From NCBI RefSeq assembly GCF_013340935.1, contig NZ_WHOS01000007.1, positions 124,001 through 188,000 on the forward strand: a stretch of DNA of 64,000 nucleotides, given 5' to 3'. Below are positions 42,820 to 51,265 of this stretch, piece after piece (positions within the stretch are counted from its first letter, which is position 1; every line of letters begins with the position of its first letter). This stretch comes from Azospirillum melinis. Its GTDB lineage: Bacteria > Pseudomonadota > Alphaproteobacteria > Azospirillales > Azospirillaceae. Under the pieces are notes generated by a model, which was not told the origin of the DNA, did no database searches, and saw only the letters and a list, made by a program, of their open reading frames with translations. Position numbers and translations under genes: made by a program.

Positions 42820-44022
42820 TCAGCCCGGCCGCCCATCGGCCCGCGGCGACAGCAGGACCGGGGCGTAGGCGACGAGATACAGGGCGAAGGCCGCGACCCA
42901 GGCATAGCCCGACCATTGCAGCGCCGCCCACACCCAGTCCACCGGCAGCAGCGGCGAGGCGGTGCGGCCGACCGCGGCGGCCGTCAGCAGCACATAGGCG
43001 GCGACCGTCGCCCGCGACACCGTCAGCGGCCGCCCGGTGTGGCCGAGCGAGGCGCGGCTCATCACCGCCAGGATCAGCGTGGCGAAGGCGCCGACCGTCA
43101 TCGCATGGGTTCCCGAAGCAGCGGGCAGGCCGGCCAGGGCATGCAGCCCGCGCAAGGTCAGCGCCACCGGCACCCACAGATAGCCGACATGCAGGATCCA
43201 CAGGATCGGCGAGCGCCAGGCTTTCCAGCCCTGCCAGCCGGCCAGCCGCACGGCATGGGCCACCGCGGCGGCGAGCGCGATCAGTCCGGTGACCGCCGAC
43301 TCAGGGGCCACCATCGTCGCCGGGATCAGCGCCAGCGTCAGAACCAGCGTCGGCCGCTCCACCATCGGCCAGGACCGCACACCCAAGCCCGCCTTGCCGA
43401 GCCCGTTGCGGGTGAAGGCCGGCAGGATGCGCCCGCCGATCACCGTCACCATCATCAGGATGATGCCAAGCCCCAGCGCGAAACCGGCATCCGCCCCGCC
43501 ATCGAGCATTTCCAGCCAATCCAGATGGATCAGCAGGTTGGCGGCGGTCAGCAGCCCGATCAGGATCAGGAAGGCGCTGTTGCGCCACTTGCCCGCCTTC
43601 ACCAGCGGCCGGGCGAGCGCGATGCCGAGCCCCGGCAGGAAGGCGATGTCGATCACCGCCGCCACCGCTTCCGGCATGCCGGTCCAGGGGAGGACGGCGA
43701 CGCGGCCGGCCATCCACAGCGCCGCGAGCGCCATCAACGGCGCGCCGGAGACCGCCTTGGTCCCCGTCCAGCTCGGCACCGCGGTCAGCAGGAAGCCGGC
43801 GACGGCGGCCACCACCATGCCGAACAGCATCTCATGCGCATGCCAGGCGCTGGCTCCCGCCGCATGGTCCGGCCATTCCCCGGTCACCAGCACACCCAGC
43901 CAGGCGGCCAGCAGCCCGACCGCGGCCACGCCGCTGAACAGGAAGAAGAAGCGGAAGCCATATTGGAACAGGATCGGGATGGCGGGGCCGTCGTCACGGC
44001 CGGCGAGACTGGGGGAGGACAT
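42820..44022 (-). CDS. nnrS: NnrS-family heme-copper membrane protein
   Basis: 400-residue membrane protein with about 12 helices, rich in membrane-facing histidines (SAWHAHEMLFGMVVAAVAGF; NLLIHLDWLEML; GTHAMTVGAFATLILAVMSR). The N-terminal FQYGFRFFFLFSGVAAVGLL is diagnostic of NnrS. The family protects cells from nitric-oxide stress and accompanies denitrification genes; its heme and copper content is known from Rhodobacter work. An FNR/NNR-type box lies 75 bases upstream of the start, so induction under low oxygen or nitric oxide is likely. No nitrite or NO reductase gene is in the window. Confidence 0.92.
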   Translation of the reverse strand: MSSPSLAGRDDGPAIPILFQYGFRFFFLFSGVAAVGLLAAWLGVLVTGEWPDHAAGASAWHAHEMLFGMVVAAVAGFLLTAVPSWTGTKAVSGAPLMALAALWMAGRVAVLPWTGMPEAVAAVIDIAFLPGLGIALARPLVKAGKWRNSAFLILIGLLTAANLLIHLDWLEMLDGGADAGFALGLGIILMMVTVIGGRILPAFTRNGLGKAGLGVRSWPMVERPTLVLTLALIPATMVAPESAVTGLIALAAAVAHAVRLAGWQGWKAWRSPILWILHVGYLWVPVALTLRGLHALAGLPAASGTHAMTVGAFATLILAVMSRASLGHTGRPLTVSRATVAAYVLLTAAAVGRTASPLLPVDWVWAALQWSGYAWVAAFALYLVAYAPVLLSPRADGRPG

Positions 44023-44096
44023 GGACAGGAACTCCGCAGGACGGGTGCTGCAATGCAGGATGACCGTCAGCCTGCGCGCAGCACCTCCACATCGCC

Positions 44097-44110
44097 TTGA
44101 CGAAAATCAA
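44097..44110. promoter_or_regulatory. FNR/NNR-type box upstream of nnrS
   Basis: TTGAC-GAAA-ATCAA differs at one base from the FNR/NNR consensus TTGAT-N4-ATCAA. It lies in the 132-base gap between nnrS and the divergent glycosylase gene, centred about 80 bases before the nnrS start, the right place to activate that gene. Confidence 0.75.
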
Positions 44111-44154
44111 ACGCATTCTCAAGCTGGCGTCCCATCCAACCTCCTCCCGGACCC

Positions 44155-45399
44155 ATGCCCCGTCCAGACAGCCTGTCCCTGCGCGAGGCGCGCCGCGTCG
44201 CCATCGCCGCCCAGGGTTTCCCCAACAGCGCCACCGCCACCACCGAGGCCGCCGCCGACACGGTCGAAGCCCGCCATGCCCGGCGCCTGATCGGGCGGCT
44301 GGGGCTGGTGCAGATCGATTCCGTCAATGTGCTGGTGCGCTCCCATTACCTGCCGCTCTTCTCGCGGCTCGGTCCGTACGAGGCGGCTCTGCTCGACCGG
44401 CTGGCCTATGGCGGCAGGCGGCGGGCGCTGTTCGAATATTGGGGCCACGAGGCCTCCCTGATCCCGGTGGAGCAGCAACCGCTGTTCCGCTGGCGCATGG
44501 CGCGGGCCGAACGCGGCGAGGGCACCTATGGCGAACTGGCGCGCTTCGCCGTCGAACGCCGGCCCTACATCGAGTCGGTTCTGGCGGAGGTGGCGTCGCG
44601 CGGACCGATGGGGGCATCCGAACTCAGCGAGGCCGGCCGCGGCGCCGGCGGCTGGTGGGGGTGGAGCGACGGCAAGCGGGCGCTGGAGTATCTGTTCTGG
44701 GCCGGCCTCGTCACCACCGCCGGCCGGCGCGGGTTCGAACGGCTCTACGATTTACCGGAGCGGGTGCTTCCCGCCGCCGTGCTCGACACCCCCACCCCGG
44801 AGGAGGCGGAAGCCCAGCGCGCCCTGCTGCGCATCGCCGCCCGCGCCCATGGCGTGGCGACCGAGCGCGACCTGCGCGACTATCACCGGCTGGATGTCGC
44901 CGACGCCCGCCTGCGCATCGCCGAGCTGGTGGAGGCCGGCGAGTTGCTGCCGGTGACGGTGGAGGGCTGGGACCGCATCGCCTACGTCACCCCCGATCTG
45001 CGCATCCCGCGCAAGGCGGCGTCCCGCGCCCTGCTCTCCCCCTTCGATTCGCTGATCTGGGAGCGGCAGCGCACCGAGCGTCTGTTCGGCGCCCGCATCC
45101 GGCTGGAAATCTACACCCCCGCCCACAAGCGCGAGCATGGCTATTACGTCCTGCCCTTCCTGATGGACGAGCGCATCGCCGCCCGCGTCGATCTGAAATC
45201 CGACCGCAAGGCCGGCACCCTGCTGGTCCAGACCGCCCATGCCGAACCGCATGCCCAGCCCGGCACCATCGCTCCCGCCCTGGCGGCGGAGCTGCGCCGG
45301 CTGGCCGGCTGGCTGGGGCTGGAGCGGGTGACCGTGGTCGGCGCCGGCGATCTGGCGCCGGCCTTGGCGGGGGTGCTGGGCGAAGCTCAGGCATACTGA
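44155..45399 (+). CDS. Winged-helix DNA glycosylase of the AlkZ/YcaQ (HTH_42) family
   Basis: 414-residue protein made of tandem winged helices. Members such as AlkZ and YcaQ unhook DNA crosslinks. The catalytic-loop motif Q-phi-D is seen as QID at residues 53-55 (LGLVQIDSVNVLVRSHYLPL), the YcaQ-type version. FEYWGHEASLIP and SALLSPFDSLIWERQRTERLF-like (RALLSPFDSLIW) motifs are near-invariant in the family. Its promoter region is shared with nnrS, so it might also respond to nitrosative DNA damage, an inference. Confidence 0.88.
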   Translation: MPRPDSLSLREARRVAIAAQGFPNSATATTEAAADTVEARHARRLIGRLGLVQIDSVNVLVRSHYLPLFSRLGPYEAALLDRLAYGGRRRALFEYWGHEASLIPVEQQPLFRWRMARAERGEGTYGELARFAVERRPYIESVLAEVASRGPMGASELSEAGRGAGGWWGWSDGKRALEYLFWAGLVTTAGRRGFERLYDLPERVLPAAVLDTPTPEEAEAQRALLRIAARAHGVATERDLRDYHRLDVADARLRIAELVEAGELLPVTVEGWDRIAYVTPDLRIPRKAASRALLSPFDSLIWERQRTERLFGARIRLEIYTPAHKREHGYYVLPFLMDERIAARVDLKSDRKAGTLLVQTAHAEPHAQPGTIAPALAAELRRLAGWLGLERVTVVGAGDLAPALAGVLGEAQAY

Positions 45400-45411
45400 C
45401 GCCGACTCCGC

Positions 45412-46497
45412 CTACCCCACCACCCGCTCCGGCGGAAAGCGCAGCCGCACCGTCGTGCCGCGCCCCGGTGCGCTGTCGATGGCGATGCTGCCGCCATGCA
45501 GGTCCACCAGGGCGGCGGTCAGCGGCAGGCCGAGGCCGGAGCCATGCTGGGTCACCGTCATCGGATCATGGGCGGGATCGTGCAGCTGCGCGAAGGCGGT
45601 CAGCGCCTGCGGGATGCGGTCGGGCGGCATGCCGCGGCCGTCGTCGGTGACCGCCAGGACCAGACCGCCATCCGCGTCACGCTCCGCCGTCACCGTCACA
45701 TGGCCGCCGGCAGCGGTGAATTTCAGCGCGTTGCCGACGAGGTTGGTCAGCATCTGCCGGACCAGCGACGGGTCGGCCCACAGCAGCGGCAGATCGGCCG
45801 GCAAGCGGGCGGACAGTGTCACGCCCGACCGCTCCGCCCGGCCCGCCATCATCGACAGGGTGGCATCGACGATCAGGGCCGGCGGGCAATCCTCCTCATG
45901 CAGGTCCAGCCGCCCGGCCTCGATGCGGGCAAGGTCGAGCAGGTTGTTGATCAGTTCCAGCATATAGTCGCCGGCGGCGACGATCTGGGCCGCCGCCTCG
46001 CCATAGCGCGGGCTGTCGGGCGGTCCCAGCAGACGGTCGCGCAGGATCTCGGCGAAGCCGATGACCGCGGTCAGCGGCGTGCGCAGTTCATGGCTCAGGT
46101 GGTGGACATACTCGGACTTGCGGCGGTCGGCTGCGGCCAGCTCCAACATCTGGGCCTTCAGGTCGGCCCTGTCGGCCGCCCCCTCCACCAGGATCAGCTC
46201 GCAGTCCGGCACAGGCCCGATGCGGGCGGTCAGCGCGAGTGGCGGGCCGCCGGCTCCCCTGACGATCACGGCGCGCCCGGTCTTCGTCTCGCCGGTGGCC
46301 GCCACCGGCCCGGCCGGCTCGACCCGCAGGCTGCCGCCCACCGCATCGGGGTCAAGCAGAGCGCGGGCCGTCCCGTTCAGCCAGACCACGCCGCCATCCT
46401 CCGCCCGCGCCAGCCACAGCGGCGTGGCAAGCCCGCCCAGCAACTCCAGCGCCGGCAGACGGTTCAGATCGGGCATGGTAACGGACAGGGACGGCAT
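45412..46497 (-). CDS. Soluble PAS-like sensor histidine kinase
   Basis: 361 residues without membrane helices. The N-terminal ~110 residues look like a PAS-type fold (LATPLWLARAEDGGVVWLNG). The kinase part has H-box HHLSHELRTPLTAVIGFAEI, N-box LTNLVGNALKFTAAGGH, DDGRGMPPD and GSGLGLPLTAALVDLHGGSI. No receiver is fused. GGGGAG lies a few bases before the ATG at 46497. It is convergent with the glycosylase. A cognate regulator is not adjacent; the receiver at 42402 is a candidate. Confidence 0.9.
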   Translation of the reverse strand: MPSLSVTMPDLNRLPALELLGGLATPLWLARAEDGGVVWLNGTARALLDPDAVGGSLRVEPAGPVAATGETKTGRAVIVRGAGGPPLALTARIGPVPDCELILVEGAADRADLKAQMLELAAADRRKSEYVHHLSHELRTPLTAVIGFAEILRDRLLGPPDSPRYGEAAAQIVAAGDYMLELINNLLDLARIEAGRLDLHEEDCPPALIVDATLSMMAGRAERSGVTLSARLPADLPLLWADPSLVRQMLTNLVGNALKFTAAGGHVTVTAERDADGGLVLAVTDDGRGMPPDRIPQALTAFAQLHDPAHDPMTVTQHGSGLGLPLTAALVDLHGGSIAIDSAPGRGTTVRLRFPPERVVG

Positions 46498-46593
46498 CGG
46501 CTCCCCGGCGGCAGGCGTTCAGGATGAGGAAACTTGCGTCCTGGACGGATAACACAATGGCATGAAAACAGCCAGTCGTTGAGTCGACCCCAT

Positions 46594-48294
46594 TCACCCG
46601 TCCGCCGGCGTGTCCCAGTAATGGCAGGCCACATGATGGCCGGGAGCCACCTCCTCCAGCGTGGGAACGGCCTGGGCGCAGAACTCCCGTGCCAGCGGGC
46701 AGCGGCGGCGCAGCGGACAGCCGGCCGGCTGGGCGAAGGCCGACGGCGCGTCGCCCTGCAGCGCCGGGCGTTCGCCATGCGCCGCCGCCAGCATCGCCCG
46801 GCTGTAGGGGTGCAGCGGCGCCGTCCGCAGCGTTCCGGCGTCGGCGCTCTCCACCACCCGGCCGGCCAGCATCACGACGCCGCGATGGGCATCGCGCAGC
46901 CCCTCGTCATACCGCTCGGTCGCCAGGACCAGCGACAGCCGGCGGCGGTCGCGCACCGCCATCAGCGTGTCGAGGAAGGTCTCACGCTCCTCCGCCGACA
47001 GGCTGGATGCCGGCTCGTCGGCGACCAGCACGCGCGGCTCCGACAGGATGGCGCGGGCGAGGCCGGCATGGGCGGCCTCCGCGACGCTCAGCGCCGACGG
47101 CCAGCGGAGCGCCGCCTCCGGACGCAGGCCGGCCTCTTCAAGCGCCTCGTCGATGCGGTGGTCGCGGCGGTCGGCGGCAATGTCCGGACGCAGGCTCTCC
47201 AGCACGAGGCCGAACTGGGCGCCGAGCGTCATCGCCGGGTCGAAGGAGGCGGCCGGGTCGGGGAACAGCGGTTGCAGGTCTCGCCGGGCGCGGCGCAATC
47301 CGCCACGATCGGGGTCGTTGGCGTCCCCCGTGGCCGGCGGCGCCGTGGCCGCCATCAGGTCGCGGCCCATCCACACCACCGCGCCTGCCGTCGGCGGCGG
47401 CAGGCACAGCAGCGAGCGGGCGAGCGTCGCCTTGGCGCTGCCGGTCTCGCCCAGCAGGGCCAGCGTCTCGCCCGTCCGCAAATCCAGATCGATGCCATGC
47501 AGCACCGCCAGCGACCGTGCCTCCCCCCGCGGGCCGGGGGCGAGCGGATAGGACATGCCGACGCCGCGCGCATGCAGGCGGGCGGTGCCGGGCGGCTCCA
47601 GCGGCGTCAGCGGTTCGGTCCGTGCCGGGTTGGCCGGCAGCAGACGGGCGCGGCGCAGCGCCAGCACCCGGTCGGCCGGACCGGCCAGCCCGTCCTCCGG
47701 CCGTCCGGCCAGGATCAGGGCCACCCCGTCGGCCCGCGCCCAGTCGGCCAGCCGGTGGAGAAGCCGCAGCCGCACCGTCGGGTCCAGCCCGGCGGCCGGC
47801 GCGTCGGCCAGCAGCACCGCCGGCCCCACCGCCACCGCCATGGCGAACAGGCAGGCCCAGCGCAGCGACTCCGGCAGCTGTTCCGGCGGCAGGTCGAAGC
47901 GCCGGGCGGCAGCGGGAATGCCCATGCGGTCCAGACCGTCGGCCATGCGGCGCAGCGACGACCGCAGATCGAGCCCCAGATGGTGGCCGACCACCTCCGC
48001 CACCTGCAGGGCCAACGGCCGGCGCGGCGCCAGCCGGCCGCCCTGGGCGATCAGCAGATGCCCGTCGATGCGGGCGCCCCCCGCCATGTCGACGCCGGCC
48101 GGCAATTGGCCGGCGAGCGCCCCCAGCAAAGCGGTCTTGCCGCTGCCGGCCCCGCCGGTGATGGCCAGAACCTGCCCGCGCTCCACCCGCAGAGTGGCGC
48201 GGTCGAGCAGGACGCGGTCGCCCAGCATGAGGGTCAGCGCCTCGGTCTCGACCGGCGCGGGCTTCGCGGCTCCAAGGACGGATGCATCGGTCAT
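46594..48294 (-). CDS. Dipeptide/oligopeptide-type double ABC ATPase with degenerate motifs
   Basis: 566-residue fusion of two DppD/DppF-like cassettes. Cassette 1 keeps Walker A (GGAGSGKT, 47-54) but its signature reads LPESL (140-144) instead of LSGGQ, and Walker B has DAP (164-166), losing the catalytic glutamate. Cassette 2 has an altered Walker A (GETGSAKAT, 282-290), FPDP for the Q-loop FQDP (344-347), SVAEAA for the signature (403-408), but keeps DEP (426-428). The Cys-rich C-terminal Opp tail (CPLRRRCPLAREFC) remains. Its ATG overlaps the permease stop. ATP turnover looks impaired, so it is a pseudo-ATPase, a diverged transporter or a gene in decay. Confidence 0.85.
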   Translation of the reverse strand: MTDASVLGAAKPAPVETEALTLMLGDRVLLDRATLRVERGQVLAITGGAGSGKTALLGALAGQLPAGVDMAGGARIDGHLLIAQGGRLAPRRPLALQVAEVVGHHLGLDLRSSLRRMADGLDRMGIPAAARRFDLPPEQLPESLRWACLFAMAVAVGPAVLLADAPAAGLDPTVRLRLLHRLADWARADGVALILAGRPEDGLAGPADRVLALRRARLLPANPARTEPLTPLEPPGTARLHARGVGMSYPLAPGPRGEARSLAVLHGIDLDLRTGETLALLGETGSAKATLARSLLCLPPPTAGAVVWMGRDLMAATAPPATGDANDPDRGGLRRARRDLQPLFPDPAASFDPAMTLGAQFGLVLESLRPDIAADRRDHRIDEALEEAGLRPEAALRWPSALSVAEAAHAGLARAILSEPRVLVADEPASSLSAEERETFLDTLMAVRDRRRLSLVLATERYDEGLRDAHRGVVMLAGRVVESADAGTLRTAPLHPYSRAMLAAAHGERPALQGDAPSAFAQPAGCPLRRRCPLAREFCAQAVPTLEEVAPGHHVACHYWDTPADG

Positions 48295-49091
48295 GGCTTG
48301 CGGTGTCCGGCCGCCATGCCGTCGGCGATGGCGCAGGCGGCCCACAGGGCGAGCGCCAGCAGCAGGGCCGGCGGGACGAAGGCCACCGGGTCGCCCAGCC
48401 GCGCCGCCAGCCCGACCGAGGCGCCCCAGCTGCCCAGGGCCGGCGGCAGGCCGAGGCCGAGCAGGCTGGCGAAACTCTCCGCCGCCAGAACCCGCGGCAG
48501 GGCCAGCACCCCGGCGGCCAGCAGCGGGCGCGTCAGGTTGGGGATCAGGTGCCGGCGCACCACCTCGCCTTCCGGCAGGCCGGCGGCGCGGGCGGCGGTC
48601 AGGAACTCCGCCCGCATCAGGCCCGACAGCTCGGCATGGGCGAGAACCGCGACCGCCGGCGCCGCTGTCAGCGCGGTGACCAGAGCCAGCAGCCAGACCG
48701 GCCCCGTCAGCCCGCCGGCGAGTGGAACCAGCAGGGCGAGCGGCCAGCCGGCCATCCGTTGGGCGGCGGCGATGGTGCGCCGCTCCGCCCGGCTGCCCAC
48801 CAGCGTGCCGAGCATCCCGGCCAGCAGCGCCCAGCCGATGCCCAGCAACCCGCCCAGCACCGCGGCCAGCAGGGCGAAGGACAGGCTGCCCCGCCCGTCG
48901 AGCAGCGCCGCGGCGACCGGGTCGGCGTCCAGCCGGTGCACCGCGCTGCCGTCGGCCATCAGCGGCGCCGCGGCACAGGCGAGCGCCAGGGCGGCGAGGA
49001 TGGCGGCACCCGACAGCCCGCGGGCGAAGCCGGCACGCGGGGTCTCCGGCGGAACCGGATGGGAAAGCGGCGGTTGGTCGTACTCGGCCAT
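48291..49091 (-). CDS. ABC transporter permease (DppC-like)
   Basis: 266-residue permease with about six helices. A DppC-type N-terminal helix (AAILAALALACAAAPLMADG) and the EAA-like coupling loop (LTAARAAGLPEGEVVRRHLI followed by PNLTRPLL) are recognisable. The second half is very Ala/Leu-rich. It is coupled to the double ATPase through an ATGA overlap and follows the DppB-like gene by 16 bases. AAGGA lies five bases before its ATG. No substrate-binding protein is encoded with it. Confidence 0.85.
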   Translation of the reverse strand: MAEYDQPPLSHPVPPETPRAGFARGLSGAAILAALALACAAAPLMADGSAVHRLDADPVAAALLDGRGSLSFALLAAVLGGLLGIGWALLAGMLGTLVGSRAERRTIAAAQRMAGWPLALLVPLAGGLTGPVWLLALVTALTAAPAVAVLAHAELSGLMRAEFLTAARAAGLPEGEVVRRHLIPNLTRPLLAAGVLALPRVLAAESFASLLGLGLPPALGSWGASVGLAARLGDPVAFVPPALLLALALWAACAIADGMAAGHRKP

Positions 49092-49107
49092 CGGGGTCCT
49101 TCTTCGG

Positions 49108-49872
49108 TCACGCCCCTTCGTAGGGCGTGGAGCTGTGGTTGGCCGGGTCGATCCAGTCGCGCACCCCGAGGCCCAGCGCGTTCAACAGGGCGGTCAGCCC
49201 GCCCAGCGCCACCAGGACCGGCACCGCCCCGGCGGCCGATCCGGCGCGGGCGGCATCGACCATCAGCGCGCCCGCTCCCGGCAGGTCCAGCAGGCTTTCC
49301 AGCGCCACCGCGCCGACCATCGCCGCCAGCACCGCAGCGCGCAAGCCCCCCATCACCGGGGCGACCGCCTGCGGCAGGGCGTGGTGGCGCAGCACGGTGC
49401 GCTCGTCCAGCCCCAGCCCGCGGGCCATCCGCACCGCCCCACCCTCCGGCCCCGGACCCAGGGCGCGGCCCATCGCCGGGCGCGCCAGCCGGGCGGCTTG
49501 GCAGGCGGCGGGAATCGACAGGGCGGTCCAGCCCAGCGGCGCCGCCGACGCCCCCGCCCGAACCGCCAGCGCGGCGAGCGCGGCCAGCAGGAAGCCCGGC
49601 AGCAGCGGCCCGGCTCCGGCCAGCAGCCGCCCGACCAGCCCGCCGGCCGACCGCGGCGCGACCGCGGCCCAGGATCCGGCGAGCGTGCCAAGCGCGGTTC
49701 CGACAGCCAGCGACGGCAGCGTCAGCAGAAGCGTCACCATCAGCCCGCGCAGCAGCGCCATGGCGGCATCCGGCTGCGGCGCCACCAGCGCCGACAGCCC
49801 CACCCCCGCCACCATCGGCAGGACGGCGGTCGGCACGGCATCGATCAGGCGGCGGATCACAGGACGCGGCAT
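49108..49872 (-). CDS. ABC transporter permease (DppB-like)
   Basis: 254-residue membrane protein, shorter than the usual ~310-residue DppB. The coupling loop RMARGLGLDERTVLRHHALP and QAVAPVMGGLRAAVLAAMVG is near canonical, and the end (DWIDPANHSS) resembles DppB C-termini. The typical N-terminal DppB helix with its FLLVHLVPGDP-type motif is absent, which fits a reduced or diverged transporter. The ATG at 49872 is used; one at 49902 is possible. It is the first gene of this three-gene unit. Confidence 0.8.
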   Translation of the reverse strand: MPRPVIRRLIDAVPTAVLPMVAGVGLSALVAPQPDAAMALLRGLMVTLLLTLPSLAVGTALGTLAGSWAAVAPRSAGGLVGRLLAGAGPLLPGFLLAALAALAVRAGASAAPLGWTALSIPAACQAARLARPAMGRALGPGPEGGAVRMARGLGLDERTVLRHHALPQAVAPVMGGLRAAVLAAMVGAVALESLLDLPGAGALMVDAARAGSAAGAVPVLVALGGLTALLNALGLGVRDWIDPANHSSTPYEGA

Positions 49873-49953
49873 CTGGGCAGGGGACCGGTGGGGAAAGACC
49901 ATATATAGGGCGACATGCGACCGTAAGCGCCCCTCCCCCGCCGGGCAACAGAA

Positions 49954-50673
49954 TTAGCGTCGGGCGCTAACTCCGTCCGATCGGACCGTACCGGTTTCGA
50001 GGATGGCGACCAGTTCGCGTTCGACAGGCGGCGGCAAGCCCAGGCTCTTGAGCTTCGCAATCGTCGCCTCGACCGGATAGCGGAAGGACTTGAGCTCGAA
50101 ACGACCGTCCTGGCAGACGGCGTAGCTTGCCAGGGTCGTGCCGTTGCGGGGCTGGCCGAGGCTTCCCGGATTGAGCACCACCCTGCCGCCGATCCTGCGC
50201 AGCATCGGCACATGGGTGTGCCCGACGAGGAGGACATCGGCCTGCACTCCGTCGAGTTCCCTCTCCCACCCGGCTGCATCGCCGGGGTGCCGGCCATAGA
50301 GCGGGTCCGACGGCATCGCGTGCGTCAGATGAAACCGGAGGCCGTCGCGCACGGCCTGCGCCTGCTGCGGAAGCCCGCGCAGATAGGCCTTCTGCGCGTC
50401 GCCAAGGGCGGACGACGAGTGGCGTCTGGTCGCTTCGGCCATCGGACGATAGCGCGCGCTCCAGCGTCGGTCGTCGTCGTGCGCCACCGCATGGTCGTGG
50501 TTTCCCTGGATCGCCAGGGACGCCTTTTCCATGATGTCGGTGACGACGTCGTTCGGTTGCGGCCCGTAATTGACGAGATCGCCCAGCACCCAGAGTTCGT
50601 CATACGCCTCGGGCAGGGCGCGCAAGGCGTCGTGGTTGCCGTGGATGTCGGATATGATGACCAGCTTCACCAT
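49954..50673 (-). CDS. Metallophosphoesterase (YfcE/MJ0936-like)
   Basis: 239-residue calcineurin-like phosphoesterase. All metal-site motifs are present: ISDIHGNHDAL (DxH), WVLGDLVNYGPQP (GDxxxxG), IQGNHDHAVAH (GNHD), THAMPSDPLYG and LVGHTHVPMLRR (GHTH), then LNPGSLGQPRNG. The fold suits phosphodiesterase or nucleotide phosphatase activity; the substrate cannot be assigned. GGGAGG is close to the ATG at 50673. A DMT-type gene precedes it by 12 bases on the same strand. Confidence 0.92.
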   Translation of the reverse strand: MVKLVIISDIHGNHDALRALPEAYDELWVLGDLVNYGPQPNDVVTDIMEKASLAIQGNHDHAVAHDDDRRWSARYRPMAEATRRHSSSALGDAQKAYLRGLPQQAQAVRDGLRFHLTHAMPSDPLYGRHPGDAAGWERELDGVQADVLLVGHTHVPMLRRIGGRVVLNPGSLGQPRNGTTLASYAVCQDGRFELKSFRYPVEATIAKLKSLGLPPPVERELVAILETGTVRSDGVSARR

Positions 50674-50685
50674 GGCCTCCCGGTG

Positions 50686-51138
50686 TCAGACGCGGATCAG
50701 GACGACGCCCAGCAGCAGGGACGCCGCACCGGCCAGCCGGGTGGGGCTCACCGGATGGTGGGGAAGCCCGAACAGGCCGAAATGGTCGAAGGCAAGCGAG
50801 CCGAGCATCTGTCCGACGACGATCAAAGCGAGCACGGTCGCGGCGCCGAGGCGGGGAACCATCAGGATGGCGATCCCGATGAACAGCGCGCCGAAAAGAC
50901 CCCCCGTCCATGACAGCCACGACGTCGGTCCGGCCAGCTGGTCGGTGAGCCGGGGACCGGAGGAGGTCAGCGCCACCGCCAGCATCGCCAGCATGCCGAC
51001 GAGGTAGCTGACGAAGCCCGCCCACCAGGGCGATCCGAGCTCGGCCCGCAGGTTTGCGTTCAGAACCTGCTGCAAAGCGACGCTCACGCCGGCACCGACG
51101 ACGAGAAGGTAGGAAAAGGCGGACAAGGCGGCGGTCAT
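50686..51138 (-). CDS. DMT-superfamily membrane protein (YdcZ/DUF606-like)
   Basis: 150-residue inner-membrane protein with five predicted helices, of the small YdcZ type. The N-terminal helix leads into VALQQVLNANLRAELGSPWW, a family hallmark, and the C-terminal half ends in LAGAASLLLGVVLIRV. Such half-size transporters probably act as dimers on unknown metabolites. The ATG at 51138 has GGGGAG six bases upstream. It is divergent from the AraC-type regulator, which may control it. Confidence 0.85.
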   Translation of the reverse strand: MTAALSAFSYLLVVGAGVSVALQQVLNANLRAELGSPWWAGFVSYLVGMLAMLAVALTSSGPRLTDQLAGPTSWLSWTGGLFGALFIGIAILMVPRLGAATVLALIVVGQMLGSLAFDHFGLFGLPHHPVSPTRLAGAASLLLGVVLIRV

Positions 51139-51265
51139 GCCATACTCCCCCGAAAACATGCCGGCCGGCATGGAGGGCTTTCCATGCGGGCGCTTCCCGG
51201 AAGATGGATAGCAGCGCCGTACCTCAGCCGTCTGGAACGCATGTGACCAAACCGCGGCCTTGCCC

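Noticed and set aside
46534-49908. Long plus-strand open frame opposite the ABC genes
   Set aside because: It is Arg/Pro/Gln-rich without motifs. The minus-strand genes show transporter helices, coupling loops and start-stop overlaps.
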